DNA of 6,539 nucleotides from Caldithrix sp. RBG_13_44_9 (GTDB lineage: Bacteria; Calditrichota; Calditrichia; RBG-13-44-9): the NCBI GenBank assembly GCA_001771055.1, contig MESS01000120.1:7401-13939 (forward strand). The letters run 5' to 3'. The position numbers were made by a program, and so were the translations under genes. Of this stretch, positions 1-6,539 are shown in pieces (position 1 is the first letter of the stretch; each line of letters begins with the position of its first letter). The notes beneath the pieces are model-generated. The model had not been told where the DNA came from and searched no databases. It was given only the letters and a program-made list of their open reading frames with translations.

Positions 1-568
1 GTAGTATTTCAATAACTCGCTCGATTATTTTATCGCGGTCATTTTCTCCGACCCGCCTCATCCAGTCGAGATTTAAAAAATCGGTCATGATGACCAAAGC
101 AGATAGGGTGAATTCTAGGTCACTGATTTCCAGAATTTTCTGCTTTTTACCTTCGAGCAGTAAAGGACGCAGTTTTGCACTGAATAATTCATTAATTTTT
201 TCAACAATTGGTTTGCCATGGGGATAGGATTCATATAATAGTTCGGGCAAATGAGCTAACTCTTTGGAATATTTTTTTAGATCCTGATAAAGAGTGGTCA
301 AGAAGAAGGCGATTTTTTCATCCGCCGGCAGCTGACCGGGTATTTTTTTTTCCACCCGGTCTATAAATCCCCGGGCCTCATCGATGACAATCTCATTGAA
401 AATCGATTCTTTGCTGGGATAATAGTAATAGAGGCTGGGTTTAGCCAGATTGCACTGACGGGCGATATCATCCATGGAGGTTTTGCTCAGGCCAAACCGA
501 AAAAATAGCTGTTTAGCTGCCCCTTTGATGGATGCTCTTTTAGGTATATCATTGCTCAAATGATTCAT
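1..568 (-). CDS. TetR/AcrR-family transcriptional repressor (3' end outside window)
   Basis: Reading leftward from ATG at 568, 189 codons stay open to the window edge, so the C-terminus is missing. TetR proteins are usually about 190-220 residues, so little is lost. Residues 9-60 form the N-terminal DNA-binding domain. The helix-turn-helix is recognisable in SMDDIARQCNLAKPSLYYYY (31-50), followed by the family-typical PSKESIF (51-57). The rest is helical and variable, as expected for the ligand-binding and dimerisation domain, and the ligand cannot be read from it. The start is supported by AGGAAAG about five bases upstream. The gene is divergent from a transporter gene, and a perfect inverted repeat lies between them, so autoregulation and control of the transporter are both plausible (inference). 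Family assignment is firm; target and effector are unknown. Confidence 0.93.
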   Translation of the reverse strand, partial: MNHLSNDIPKRASIKGAAKQLFFRFGLSKTSMDDIARQCNLAKPSLYYYYPSKESIFNEIVIDEARGFIDRVEKKIPGQLPADEKIAFFLTTLYQDLKKYSKELAHLPELLYESYPHGKPIVEKINELFSAKLRPLLLEGKKQKILEISDLEFTLSALVIMTDFLNLDWMRRVGENDRDKIIERVIEIL

Positions 569-762
569 ATTCTTTCCTGACTTTGGACTATAATAATTTC
601 GACTATATTCATAAATAGTCGAAAATCGAGATAGTAAGACGTCCGAAAAAATATAAAGTTTCAATTTATTATTATTTTACTGAATATGATGGAAAATAAA
701 ATGTAGTCGATTTTTACCAGATTATTTTTAAAATTAGCAAAAAAGTAAGAGCGCTTAGACAG
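569..762. other. Divergent intergenic region between the repressor and transporter genes
   Basis: This AT-rich, non-coding stretch separates two divergent genes and must hold both promoters. It contains the 10-bp inverted repeat at 597-624. A GACTAT element at 586-591 repeats one arm 15 bases away, and TAGTCGA at 704-710 matches part of the other arm. TATGAT at 685-690 could be a -10 element for the rightward gene, but no good -35 sits at the right distance, so I do not call a promoter. The ribosome binding site of the rightward gene is poor: AAGAG at 747-751 is eleven bases before its ATG. Confidence 0.6.
597..624. promoter_or_regulatory. Candidate TetR operator, perfect inverted repeat
   Basis: TTTCGACTAT at 597-606 and ATAGTCGAAA at 615-624 are exact reverse complements separated by eight bases. 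TetR-family dimers typically bind such palindromes in the gap between their own gene and a divergent one, and this one starts 29 bases upstream of the repressor ATG. The sequence symmetry is directly visible; binding by this repressor is inference. Confidence 0.65.
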
Positions 763-2265
763 ATGCAGCGTTTATCCGTGAAAATCTTTCCACCAATCTG
801 GGGATTTTGGATCGGAATATCAGCATTTGTTCTGGTATTAATTTATCCTCTGTCAGCATCCCGGCCAGCTTCTGCCCAACACATGCTGGCCATCGTTCTG
901 TTAATGGTCATCTGGTGGATTACCGAACCAATTCCGCTGGGAATAACCGCTTTGTTACCGCTGATTCTTTATCCTTTATTGAGAATCATGCCCACATCCA
1001 AAGTAGCCCCAAACTATACTGACCATCTGATATTTCTATTCTTCGGGGGATTCCTGATTTCTATAGCCCTGCAGGAATGGCAACTCCATAGACGGTTTGC
1101 GCTTTTCACTCTCTCCCTCCTGGGAAATAACCCCAGAAAAATCCTGTGGGCCTTGATGCTATCCTCTGGAATGATCTCGATGTGGCTTAGCAATACTGCT
1201 ACCGTACTGATGCTGTTGCCCATATCCCTGGCTTTAATTCACCAGTTGGAAGAAAACACTGGTCGGTTTTAAAATGGTCCCTTTAAATTCGCTGCGGTGT
1301 TATTATTAGCTATAGCCTATGGCAGCAGTATCGGGGGAATAGCCACCCCGGTAGGAACACCCCCGAACATCATTTTCCTTGGTATCTATGCCAAATTTTT
1401 TCCGGATTCACCGCTGCTTTCATTTTCTCAATGGATGCTTTACCTGACTCCCTTAAGCACAATTCTGCTTATAACCGTATGGTACTATTTAGGATTTATT
1501 GTTTTGAGAAAGAAGGACCTACCACTTACCCAGTCCAGGGATCACTTTCGTGAAAAATATCGGGAATTAGGATCTCTGAATGTTCCGCAAAAATGGGTGC
1601 TGGGGATTTTTTTGCTTACTGCCGTCATGTGGATATCCCGTTCCGAAATTGATCTGGAATTTATCACTTTTCCAGGCTGGCCTGCTTTGCTGGGATTGTA
1701 AGACTACATCCAGGATAGCACTATTGCTATGGGGATGTCCATTTTATTATTTATTCTACATGTCCCGCATAATTCAGAGAGAATACCACTGCTGAGATTG
1801 CAGAATATTTTTCAGATTCCCTGGGATATTTTGTTGCTGTTTGGCGGTGGCTTTGCCCTGGCCGAAGGAATTCAACAAAGCGGATTGGTCGAATTTATCG
1901 GTTCTAAACTGCAATTTTTAGATAATCTTTCTCCCTGGCTGGTTCTTTATTTATTGACCGTTTCCGCTACCATCTTCACTGAATTCACCTCCAATACTTC
2001 GGTGGCTACCACCCTGCTTCCCATCACTGCGGTCCTGGCAACAACCATCCATTTCAATCCTCTTTTTTTGATGCTCCCGGTCACTATTGCCAGCTCTTGT
2101 GCATTTATGCTGCCAGTCTCCACTCCTCCCAACGCAATTGTTTTTGGAACCCGCTATATTCCCATTAAAACAATGGTCGGAATTGGAACTGTCCTGGTAG
2201 TCACGGTTTCCCTGCTGGTCAGCCTCTACTTTTATTTTATATTTTATTTCATTCCTGGCAATTAG
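763..2265 (+). pseudogene. DASS/SLC13-type sodium:dicarboxylate or anion symporter, interrupted by two in-frame stops
   Basis: One frame of 501 codons (ATG 763, final TAG 2263) encodes a polytopic membrane protein of the size usual for divalent anion:Na+ symporters (about 450-550 residues). TAA codons break it at 1270-1272 (codon 170) and 1699-1701 (codon 313); the frame never shifts. Both family hairpin motifs survive: WLSNTAT (141-147) with GTPPN (198-202), and TSNTSVATTLLPI (409-421) with SSCAFMLPVSTPPNAIV (444-460), which fits the SLC13 sodium:sulfate symporter signature. In this family the SNT and TPPN elements bind sodium and the carboxylate or other anion. A His replaces the Pro usually found in the LLFxLP stretch after the second stop (codon 333), which may also reflect decay. 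Neither downstream piece has a ribosome binding site or carries both motif pairs, so separate functional peptides are unlikely. The divergent TetR gene may regulate it. Substrate cannot be told. Sequence error at the stops is the main alternative. Confidence 0.85.
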
Positions 2266-2338
2266 CGATGACATGTTCAGGGTATTTTTGAATGTTGTCG
2301 GGATGACGGTAATCAGATAATGCAAAGATTTTTTGCTT

Positions 2339-2372
2339 CCGGACAATTAATTTTGTCCCGGTTCCTGAACCG
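2339..2372 (-). other. Two tandem stem-loops across the 3' end of the receiver gene
   Basis: CGGTTC/GAACCG (2359-2364 and 2367-2372) form a tight hairpin with a two-base loop. Next to it, GGACAA/TTGTCC (2341-2346 and 2353-2358) form a second one, extendable by CC/GG with a bulged C. The second includes the receiver stop codon. No U-tract follows on either strand, so this is not a textbook intrinsic terminator. It lies where the transporter and receiver transcripts converge, so a role in ending or stabilising transcripts is possible. Confidence 0.35.
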
Positions 2373-2718
2373 CTTTATGAACCATTTTACGAAAACGAGC
2401 CGGATTGATAGGTTTGGGAAGTATGAAATGAATCTCCCGTTTTTTCAATAATTGGATTAACCGATTATTCAACTGGCCGGAGATAACCATTATTGGAAGA
2501 TCAGCATTAAGCTTCCTGATCTTTGTGATCAGTTCAATGCCATCCAGTTTTGGCATAATCAGATCAGTAATGAGCAAATCAAATTTCTGCTGCAGTAATT
2601 TCTGTAGTGCTTCTTCACCATTATAAACCGACATGGTTTGATACCCTTCTAAAGTGAGCAGGATATCAACGCTGCGATTTAAACTTTTATCGTCATCCGC
2701 CAATAATATTCTCTTCAT
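2347..2718 (-). CDS. Single-domain response regulator (CheY-like receiver)
   Basis: The 123-residue product is a complete receiver domain and nothing else. It shows acidic residues D9/D10 for magnesium, phosphoacceptor D52 in LLITDLIMP, the switch residue S80 in IMVISG, and conserved K102 in LPKP. No DNA-binding or enzymatic output domain follows, so it would act by protein contact, as a relay intermediate or as a phosphate sink. The start is well supported: AAGGAG at 2729-2724 is five bases before the ATG. It lies 134 bases downstream of an NtrC-type regulator gene on the same strand and has its own sigma-54 type promoter, so it is probably made when that regulator is active (inference). Its phosphodonor is not certain; the nearby kinase is the obvious candidate. 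Confidence 0.93.
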   Translation of the reverse strand: MKRILLADDDKSLNRSVDILLTLEGYQTMSVYNGEEALQKLLQQKFDLLITDLIMPKLDGIELITKIRKLNADLPIMVISGQLNNRLIQLLKKREIHFILPKPINPARFRKMVHKAVQEPGQN

Positions 2719-2753
2719 TTTATCTCCTTGGCAAAATTTCCTGAAAGTAACAA

Positions 2754-2769
2754 TGCAAAAAATTTGCCA
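2754..2769 (-). promoter_or_regulatory. Sigma-54 (-24/-12) promoter for the receiver gene
   Basis: On the minus strand the bases read TGGCAAATTTTTTGCA. This matches the sigma-54 consensus TGGCAC-N5-TTGCW except for one base, and has the obligatory GG-to-GC spacing (GG at 2768-2767, GC at 2756-2755). Transcription would begin near 2743, giving a leader of about 25 bases that contains the AAGGAG ribosome binding site. The gene directly upstream encodes an activator of exactly the class this promoter type requires. Confidence 0.8.
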
Positions 2770-2852
2770 TATATTACTTTTTTTCCAAAGGCCATTTTAT
2801 TGGCATAAATGAAGGGGAGAACCCGGTAATCTGCTAAAACTGTGAAGTTATT

Positions 2853-4214
2853 TTACAGCTCTTTATTGTTAATTTGGTAGGCTTCAAGCTTATTATAAAG
2901 CGATCTGCGGGTAATTCCCAGAATCTCAGCGGCCTTTAATTTATTGCCGTTTACTGCATTTAGAGTTTGTAATATCATTACTTTTTCCACTTCTGATAAT
3001 GGAGTTCCGGCACGAAAGGTAATCATGTCCGATCCAATCCTGTTCTGGGTCAACTCCAACGGCAGGTGCTTCACTTCCAGTATCTCTTCGGCGGATAGTA
3101 CCGCCCGAAGCAGAACATTCCGTAATTCCCGAATATTGCCGGGCCAACTGTATTCTTTTAGAATATGCAGAGCATCTGCGCTGATTTCTTTGATATTTTT
3201 GTTTAATTCTAAATTAAACAGTGAACGAAAATATTTGACCAGATAAGGAATATCCTGTTTTCGCTTTCGCAGCGGCGGTAACTCAATATTAAATACATTC
3301 AAACGATAATAAAGGTCTTCCCGGAATTTTTGCTGCCGGATAAGTTCTTGCAGATCCTCATTGCTGGCACAGATGATCCGGACATTCACCTTGATGGGTT
3401 TGTTGCTTCCGACCCTTTCAATAACATTGGTTTCCAATACCCGTAATAAAGAGATTTGAACCGGAACGCTCATGGTGCTGATTTCATCCAAAAACAACGT
3501 ACCCTCATGAGCTTCCTCAAATTTTCCCTTCTTGTCAGAAATGGCACCGGTAAAAGCACCTTTGAGATGCCCGAATAACTCACTGGCAATTAGATCTTTG
3601 GGAATACCACCGGTATTCACTGCTACAAAAGTACCTTTATTTCGAGACGAGAGATCGTGAATAGCCTTTGCCACCAATTCTTTGCCGGTGCCGCTTTCAC
3701 CCAGAATCAACACCGGAATATCCGTGGGCGCTACTTCTTGAATTTTCCGGTAAACCTCTTGAATCGGTTTACTTAAACCGACCATTTCCTGAAAATGCCG
3801 CATTTTGTCCAGAGTTTTACCATTGAGTTTTTGGATCAGGTCCTTATTGGTTGTAGACAGGGAATCTTCCACGATCTGTAATAGTTTCTGGGGGATGACT
3901 GGTTTGGATATATAATTCAATGCTCCCGCCTGCATAGCCTCTACCGCATGCTCAATTGAACCAAAACCGGTTATCATGATTACTTTCAAAGAAGGGAACT
4001 GATGGTTAACGGTTCTGAGAAAATGCATTCCATCAACATCCTGCATTTTATAGTCGGTGATGATCAGATCAAAAATTTGGTTCTCCAGGATCTCCAGAGC
4101 AATCTTGCCATCAGATGCCCCACTGGCTTCATACCCCTGCAGGTTGAGTAAATTGATCAGCCCATCCCTGAGATTATCGTCATCATCAATGATCAATATG
4201 CGATTTTTTTCCAT
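2853..4214 (-). CDS. NtrC-family sigma-54-dependent response regulator
   Basis: The 453-residue protein has the full three-domain NtrC architecture. Residues 1-120 are the receiver, with acidic D10-D13, phosphoacceptor D54 in IITDYKM, T82 and K104. Residues 145-380 are the AAA+ domain: Walker A GESGTGKE (172-179), the sigma-54-contacting GAFTGA loop (219-224), Walker B GTLFLDEI (238-245), arginine-finger candidates R298/R304 in KFREDLYYRL, and the sensor II region WPGNIREL (357-364). Residues 405-453 are a Fis-type helix-turn-helix (NGNKLKAAEILGITRRSLY). All key residues are present, so it should be a working ATPase that remodels sigma-54 RNA polymerase when phosphorylated. Its start lies 12 bases after the kinase stop, with AAGGA overlapping that stop codon, so the two genes are co-transcribed. 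The sigma-54 promoter just downstream is a likely target (inference). The sensed signal is unknown. Confidence 0.96.
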   Translation of the reverse strand: MEKNRILIIDDDDNLRDGLINLLNLQGYEASGASDGKIALEILENQIFDLIITDYKMQDVDGMHFLRTVNHQFPSLKVIMITGFGSIEHAVEAMQAGALNYISKPVIPQKLLQIVEDSLSTTNKDLIQKLNGKTLDKMRHFQEMVGLSKPIQEVYRKIQEVAPTDIPVLILGESGTGKELVAKAIHDLSSRNKGTFVAVNTGGIPKDLIASELFGHLKGAFTGAISDKKGKFEEAHEGTLFLDEISTMSVPVQISLLRVLETNVIERVGSNKPIKVNVRIICASNEDLQELIRQQKFREDLYYRLNVFNIELPPLRKRKQDIPYLVKYFRSLFNLELNKNIKEISADALHILKEYSWPGNIRELRNVLLRAVLSAEEILEVKHLPLELTQNRIGSDMITFRAGTPLSEVEKVMILQTLNAVNGNKLKAAEILGITRRSLYNKLEAYQINNKEL

Positions 4215-4226
4215 ACCGATTCATCC

Positions 4227-5258
4227 TTAAAATTTACTGGCCTGGGGAAGTTCGATGGTAAAGAATGTTCCTAAATACGGATCAGATTGCGCAGTAATTT
4301 TTCCGCCCATTTTTTCAATTAGTTGCCTGGCAAGAACCAGGCTGATACCACTCCCATTGTCCTTACTGCTGAATTTGCGGGTAAAAATTTTTTTCAAATC
4401 ATTCGGGGGAATGCCCTGACCATCATCCTGAATAATAATCAAACTTTTATTTTTCAGTTTTTTTGAAATGATGGTCAATACCCCTCCCCGGGGCATGGAC
4501 TCAATCGCATTAATCATGATATTAAGTAAAACCTGCATGAGTTCGTCGCGATTGAGATAAACAAAGGGGACACTCTTCTCCAGATTTAATTCAATCTTAA
4601 TTCCCTGTTCATAACACTGGGGTTTGATCAGTTCGAACGATTCTCGCAGGATGCTGTTAATATCTTCATAGGATGACTCTTTGGCTCCGGGTCGGGCCAG
4701 TTTGAAAAAGTGATCGATAATTCTGGTGATCCGTTCAATTTCGGACTGCAAAACCGTGATTGATTTTTTTATTCTCTGAAATTGTTCGGTCTGAAGACTG
4801 AGAGTGGGCAGCATATTGTCCAGAATTTCAGTGTGAATCGCCAGGGAACTCAGAGGATTTCTGATCTCATGGGCGATGCTGGGAGCCAATTTGCTGATCA
4901 CATTATATTTCAGACTTCGCATACTGGGGGTGTAGGGATCCACCTTATCGGAAATTTTTGAGAAATAAGTGAGTATCCTGCGATTTCCGGCAACTTCCCC
5001 AGTGATGAAAGCAGTTACCTGGATTGGCTCTTTCAAAGTTTTATCGGAATTCAGAATAAAGTGGTCGATGTTTTGCTTTCCTTTGGAAGTTAACAGCCGC
5101 TGAATCCGGTGATTCAGGTCAGTGTGGTTAAGGATAATTTGCTGGACTTTTTCCAGGGGATCTTTCACGGCCGGAATTAAAAAAAAATCGAAAATTTGCT
5201 GATCGTACAATTCTATCCCGAGTTTCTCATCAAGTAGTATAAATCCTTCAACACTCAT
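4227..5258 (-). CDS. Soluble NtrB-like sensor histidine kinase
   Basis: The protein has 343 residues from the ATG at 5258. Residues 1-110 resemble a PAS-type sensor module (EGFILLDEKLGIELYDQQ near the start), with no transmembrane segment or signal peptide, so it should sense a cytoplasmic cue. The dimerisation/phosphotransfer domain has the H-box APSIAHEIRNPLSSL with phosphoacceptor H130. The ATPase domain shows the N-box LLNIMINAIESMP (N246, N250), G1 DDGQGIPP (278-285), F-box KKIFTRKF, G2 GSGISL (302-307; the usual GxGLGL with Ser at the last Gly) and a final GTFF turn (330-333). It heads an operon with the NtrC-type regulator 12 bases downstream, its presumed phosphoryl acceptor. The start is uncertain: AGGA at 5275-5272 is 13 bases from this ATG but four from an in-frame CTG at 5267. 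Kinase identity is firm; the signal is unknown. Confidence 0.94.
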   Translation of the reverse strand: MSVEGFILLDEKLGIELYDQQIFDFFLIPAVKDPLEKVQQIILNHTDLNHRIQRLLTSKGKQNIDHFILNSDKTLKEPIQVTAFITGEVAGNRRILTYFSKISDKVDPYTPSMRSLKYNVISKLAPSIAHEIRNPLSSLAIHTEILDNMLPTLSLQTEQFQRIKKSITVLQSEIERITRIIDHFFKLARPGAKESSYEDINSILRESFELIKPQCYEQGIKIELNLEKSVPFVYLNRDELMQVLLNIMINAIESMPRGGVLTIISKKLKNKSLIIIQDDGQGIPPNDLKKIFTRKFSSKDNGSGISLVLARQLIEKMGGKITAQSDPYLGTFFTIELPQASKF

Positions 5259-5336
5259 ATCGGTCAGGGTGTCCTGAAATGTTCGTCGGTTACTGGTTTA
5301 ATTTACGCCTATGAAAAAAATATAATTTTAGCCTAA

Positions 5337-5564
5337 TATCAGTATCGGATAAGGGACGATTTTACTTTAATTGAATTACTGATTATTTTAATTGTAATCC
5401 TGATGTTCAGATTGACTGTTCTCCTGCTTTTTCTGCCTGTTATAGAAGCGTTAAAGCTGATGGTGATTCCGGGAGAAAAATTTTTAAAAAAGGGGAACTG
5501 TTTTGTGAGAAATAAATTAGTTAAATTTACAAGACAGTACAAGAAACCCAATCAGCGAAGTTAG
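5337..5564 (+). other. Prepilin-like N-terminal reading without a start codon (possible pilin relic)
   Basis: A plus-strand frame, open from just after TAA 5334-5336 to TAG 5562-5564, reads DFTLIELLIILIVIL from 5358 and later LPVIEA. This closely resembles the conserved N-terminus of type IV prepilins and pseudopilins (GFTLIELLIVIAII), except that Asp stands where the pre-cleavage Gly belongs. No ATG, GTG or TTG precedes it in frame; the first ATG (5403-5405) lies inside the hydrophobic part. An ATG followed by AAAAAAA at 5311 is in another frame and stops after four codons. After the hydrophobic stretch the sequence is basic and does not look like a pilin body. It may be a decayed pilin gene or a coincidence in AT-rich DNA. 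Confidence 0.3.
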
Positions 5565-5580
5565 TAATAACTGCTTGATT
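5550..5580 (+). other. Imperfect stem-loop upstream of the second sigma-54 activator
   Basis: AGTTA (5559-5563) and TAACT (5568-5572) pair around a GTAA loop. GC/GC and AATCA/TGATT extend the stem with small bulges (GA at 5557-5558, T at 5575). TTATT follows. It could be a weak rightward terminator for whatever once preceded it, or a leader structure of the downstream gene. Confidence 0.35.
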
Positions 5581-5626
5581 TTATTGGAATATCCCAGTAT
5601 TTTTCCTTTGCTTATACGAGGTGTAA

Positions 5627-6539
5627 ATGTCAGTACTGAACAAATATAGAAAAATACAAGAACAGATCAATATTATCGGTGATTCGGAGAATATCCGGGA
5701 AGTAATTGAACTGGTAATGTCGGTTGCTCCCACCAATATTTCGGTATTGATCACTGGTGAAAGTGGAGTCGGCAAAGAAGTGGTAGCCAAGGCAGTTCAT
5801 GTGCTGAGTCCCAGAAAAGACCACCAGATGATTTCAGTGAATTGTGGCGCAATTCCAGAAGGCCTGTTGGAGAGTGAATTATTTGGACATGAAAAAGGTT
5901 CCTTTACCGGCGCCATCGCCACCAAAAAGGGCTACTTCGAATTGGCTGACGGGGGAACTATTTTTCTGGATGAAATAGGGGAAACCCCGCCGCAGACCCA
6001 GGTAAAGCTGTTGCGGGTACTCGAGAGCGGTGAGTTCATGCGGGTGGGCAGCGGTGAATTGCGTAAAGTGGATGTTAGGATTATTGCTGCCACCAACCGG
6101 GATTTATCAAAAATGGTACATACCCGGTATTTCCGCAAGGATCTTTACTACCGCCTGAAAGCCATTACCATTCATGTCCCCCCTCTCAGGGAACGTCGGG
6201 AAGATATTCCCTTATTGTTGGATCATTTTGTAAAAGAAGCTTTGCAAAATAATTCATTCCAGTTCAAAGGCTTCAGTGATGAAGCTATGCGGGTGATTGA
6301 GAATTACTCCTGGTCCGGAAATGTCCGGGAATTAAAAAATTTTGTCGAATCCATGATCGTTTTGTCCGCCGGGAAAATTGCGGATATCCATTTGGTACGG
6401 GAACACCTGAAAGACTATCAGGATATTCCGGAATTATCCTCATCTCTACCGGTTCCGGTTCACACGACGGTCGAACAGGCGGAACGTGAACTTATCTATA
6501 AAGCGCTTCTTTCGCTGGGAGTTGAAATCCGGGATATGA
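5627..6539 (+). CDS. Sigma-54-interacting AAA+ transcriptional activator without receiver (3' end outside window)
   Basis: From ATG 5627, 304 codons are open to the window edge. GAGG at 5618-5621, five bases upstream, supports the start. There is no receiver or sensor domain: after about 15 residues the AAA+ domain begins. It has Walker A GESGVGKE (44-51), the sigma-54 loop as GSFTGA (91-96, usually GAFTGA), Walker B TIFLDEI (111-117), arginine-finger candidates R170/R176 in YFRKDLYYRL, and sensor II WSGNVREL (230-237). The tail from residue 282 (VEQAERELIYKALLSLG) resembles the first helix of a Fis domain, but then reads VEIRDM where Fis domains normally have GNxxxAA. The DNA-binding part may therefore be altered or lie beyond the edge. 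It diverges from the kinase operon and need not be linked to it. Without a receiver it would be controlled by level or by a partner protein (inference). Confidence 0.93.
   Translation, partial: MSVLNKYRKIQEQINIIGDSENIREVIELVMSVAPTNISVLITGESGVGKEVVAKAVHVLSPRKDHQMISVNCGAIPEGLLESELFGHEKGSFTGAIATKKGYFELADGGTIFLDEIGETPPQTQVKLLRVLESGEFMRVGSGELRKVDVRIIAATNRDLSKMVHTRYFRKDLYYRLKAITIHVPPLRERREDIPLLLDHFVKEALQNNSFQFKGFSDEAMRVIENYSWSGNVRELKNFVESMIVLSAGKIADIHLVREHLKDYQDIPELSSSLPVPVHTTVEQAERELIYKALLSLGVEIRDM

Larger units (their letters stand above)
5259..5626. other. Intergenic region between divergent kinase and activator genes
   Basis: About 370 bases carry no gene with a proper start and ribosome binding site on either strand. 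The region must contain promoters for the leftward kinase operon and the rightward activator, but I see no sigma-54 element and no clear -35/-10 pair for either. The plus strand holds the prepilin-like reading at 5337-5564, and an imperfect stem-loop spans 5550-5580. Confidence 0.6.

Noticed and set aside
690..705. A TGG...TG arrangement before the transporter that loosely recalls a sigma-54 promoter
   Set aside because: The invariant GC of the -12 element is missing, so it fails the consensus.
1297..2265. Separate genes starting at 1297 and 1729
   Set aside because: They share the frame of the upstream piece, lack ribosome binding sites and each encode only part of one transporter fold; they are fragments of one broken gene.
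2321..2336. GCAAA...TTTGC stem-loop between the transporter and receiver genes
   Set aside because: Only five AT-rich base pairs with no U-tract after it; too weak to call a terminator.
1951..2346. Minus-strand reading frame of 131 codons opposite the transporter end
   Set aside because: It is the antisense of a clearly coding membrane protein segment and has no recognisable domain.
2944..3246. Plus-strand 100-codon frame inside the NtrC-type gene
   Set aside because: It lies opposite a conserved Fis/AAA+ coding region and has no ribosome binding site or family resemblance.
5339..5551. Minus-strand 70-codon frame in the kinase/activator gap
   Set aside because: No ribosome binding site and low-complexity content; it is antisense to the prepilin-like reading, which is the more meaningful one.

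Overview
The window is ordinary bacterial chromosome: AT-leaning, dense with genes, with purine-rich ribosome binding sites. No RNA genes, CRISPR arrays or insertion sequences were seen. It carries two sigma-54 activators (one cut by the right edge), an NtrB-like kinase and a stand-alone receiver. The last gene has a C-terminal style (AERELIYKALL...LG followed by a non-Fis sequence) that I associate with the Bacteroidota/Chlorobiota/Calditrichota side of bacteria. That placement is an inference from memory of family style and is weak.

Left region (1-2265). A TetR-family repressor, cut by the left edge, reads leftward. Its divergent partner is a DASS/SLC13-type sodium:anion symporter gene (763-2265). 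The 194-base gap between them contains a perfect 10-bp inverted repeat, a good candidate repressor operator. The transporter frame is intact in length and in all its signature motifs, but two TAA codons interrupt it. It is best read as a recently inactivated gene, unless these are sequence errors.

Central region (2347-5258), all on the minus strand. A soluble NtrB-like histidine kinase is followed 12 bases later by a complete NtrC-type response regulator (receiver, AAA+ with GAFTGA, Fis HTH). After a 134-base gap comes a 123-residue receiver with no output domain. The gap contains a correctly spaced sigma-54 promoter (TGGCA-N6-TTGCA) about 36 bases before the receiver start. The simplest reading is a closed circuit: the kinase phosphorylates the NtrC-type activator, which with sigma-54 RNA polymerase turns on the single-domain receiver. 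The receiver would then pass on, or soak up, phosphoryl groups.

Right region (5259-6539). A gap of about 370 bases has no convincing gene, but its plus strand reads a striking prepilin-like stretch (FTLIELLI...) with no start codon, possibly a pilin relic. It is followed by a second sigma-54 activator that lacks a receiver, has a GSFTGA instead of GAFTGA loop, and runs off the edge.
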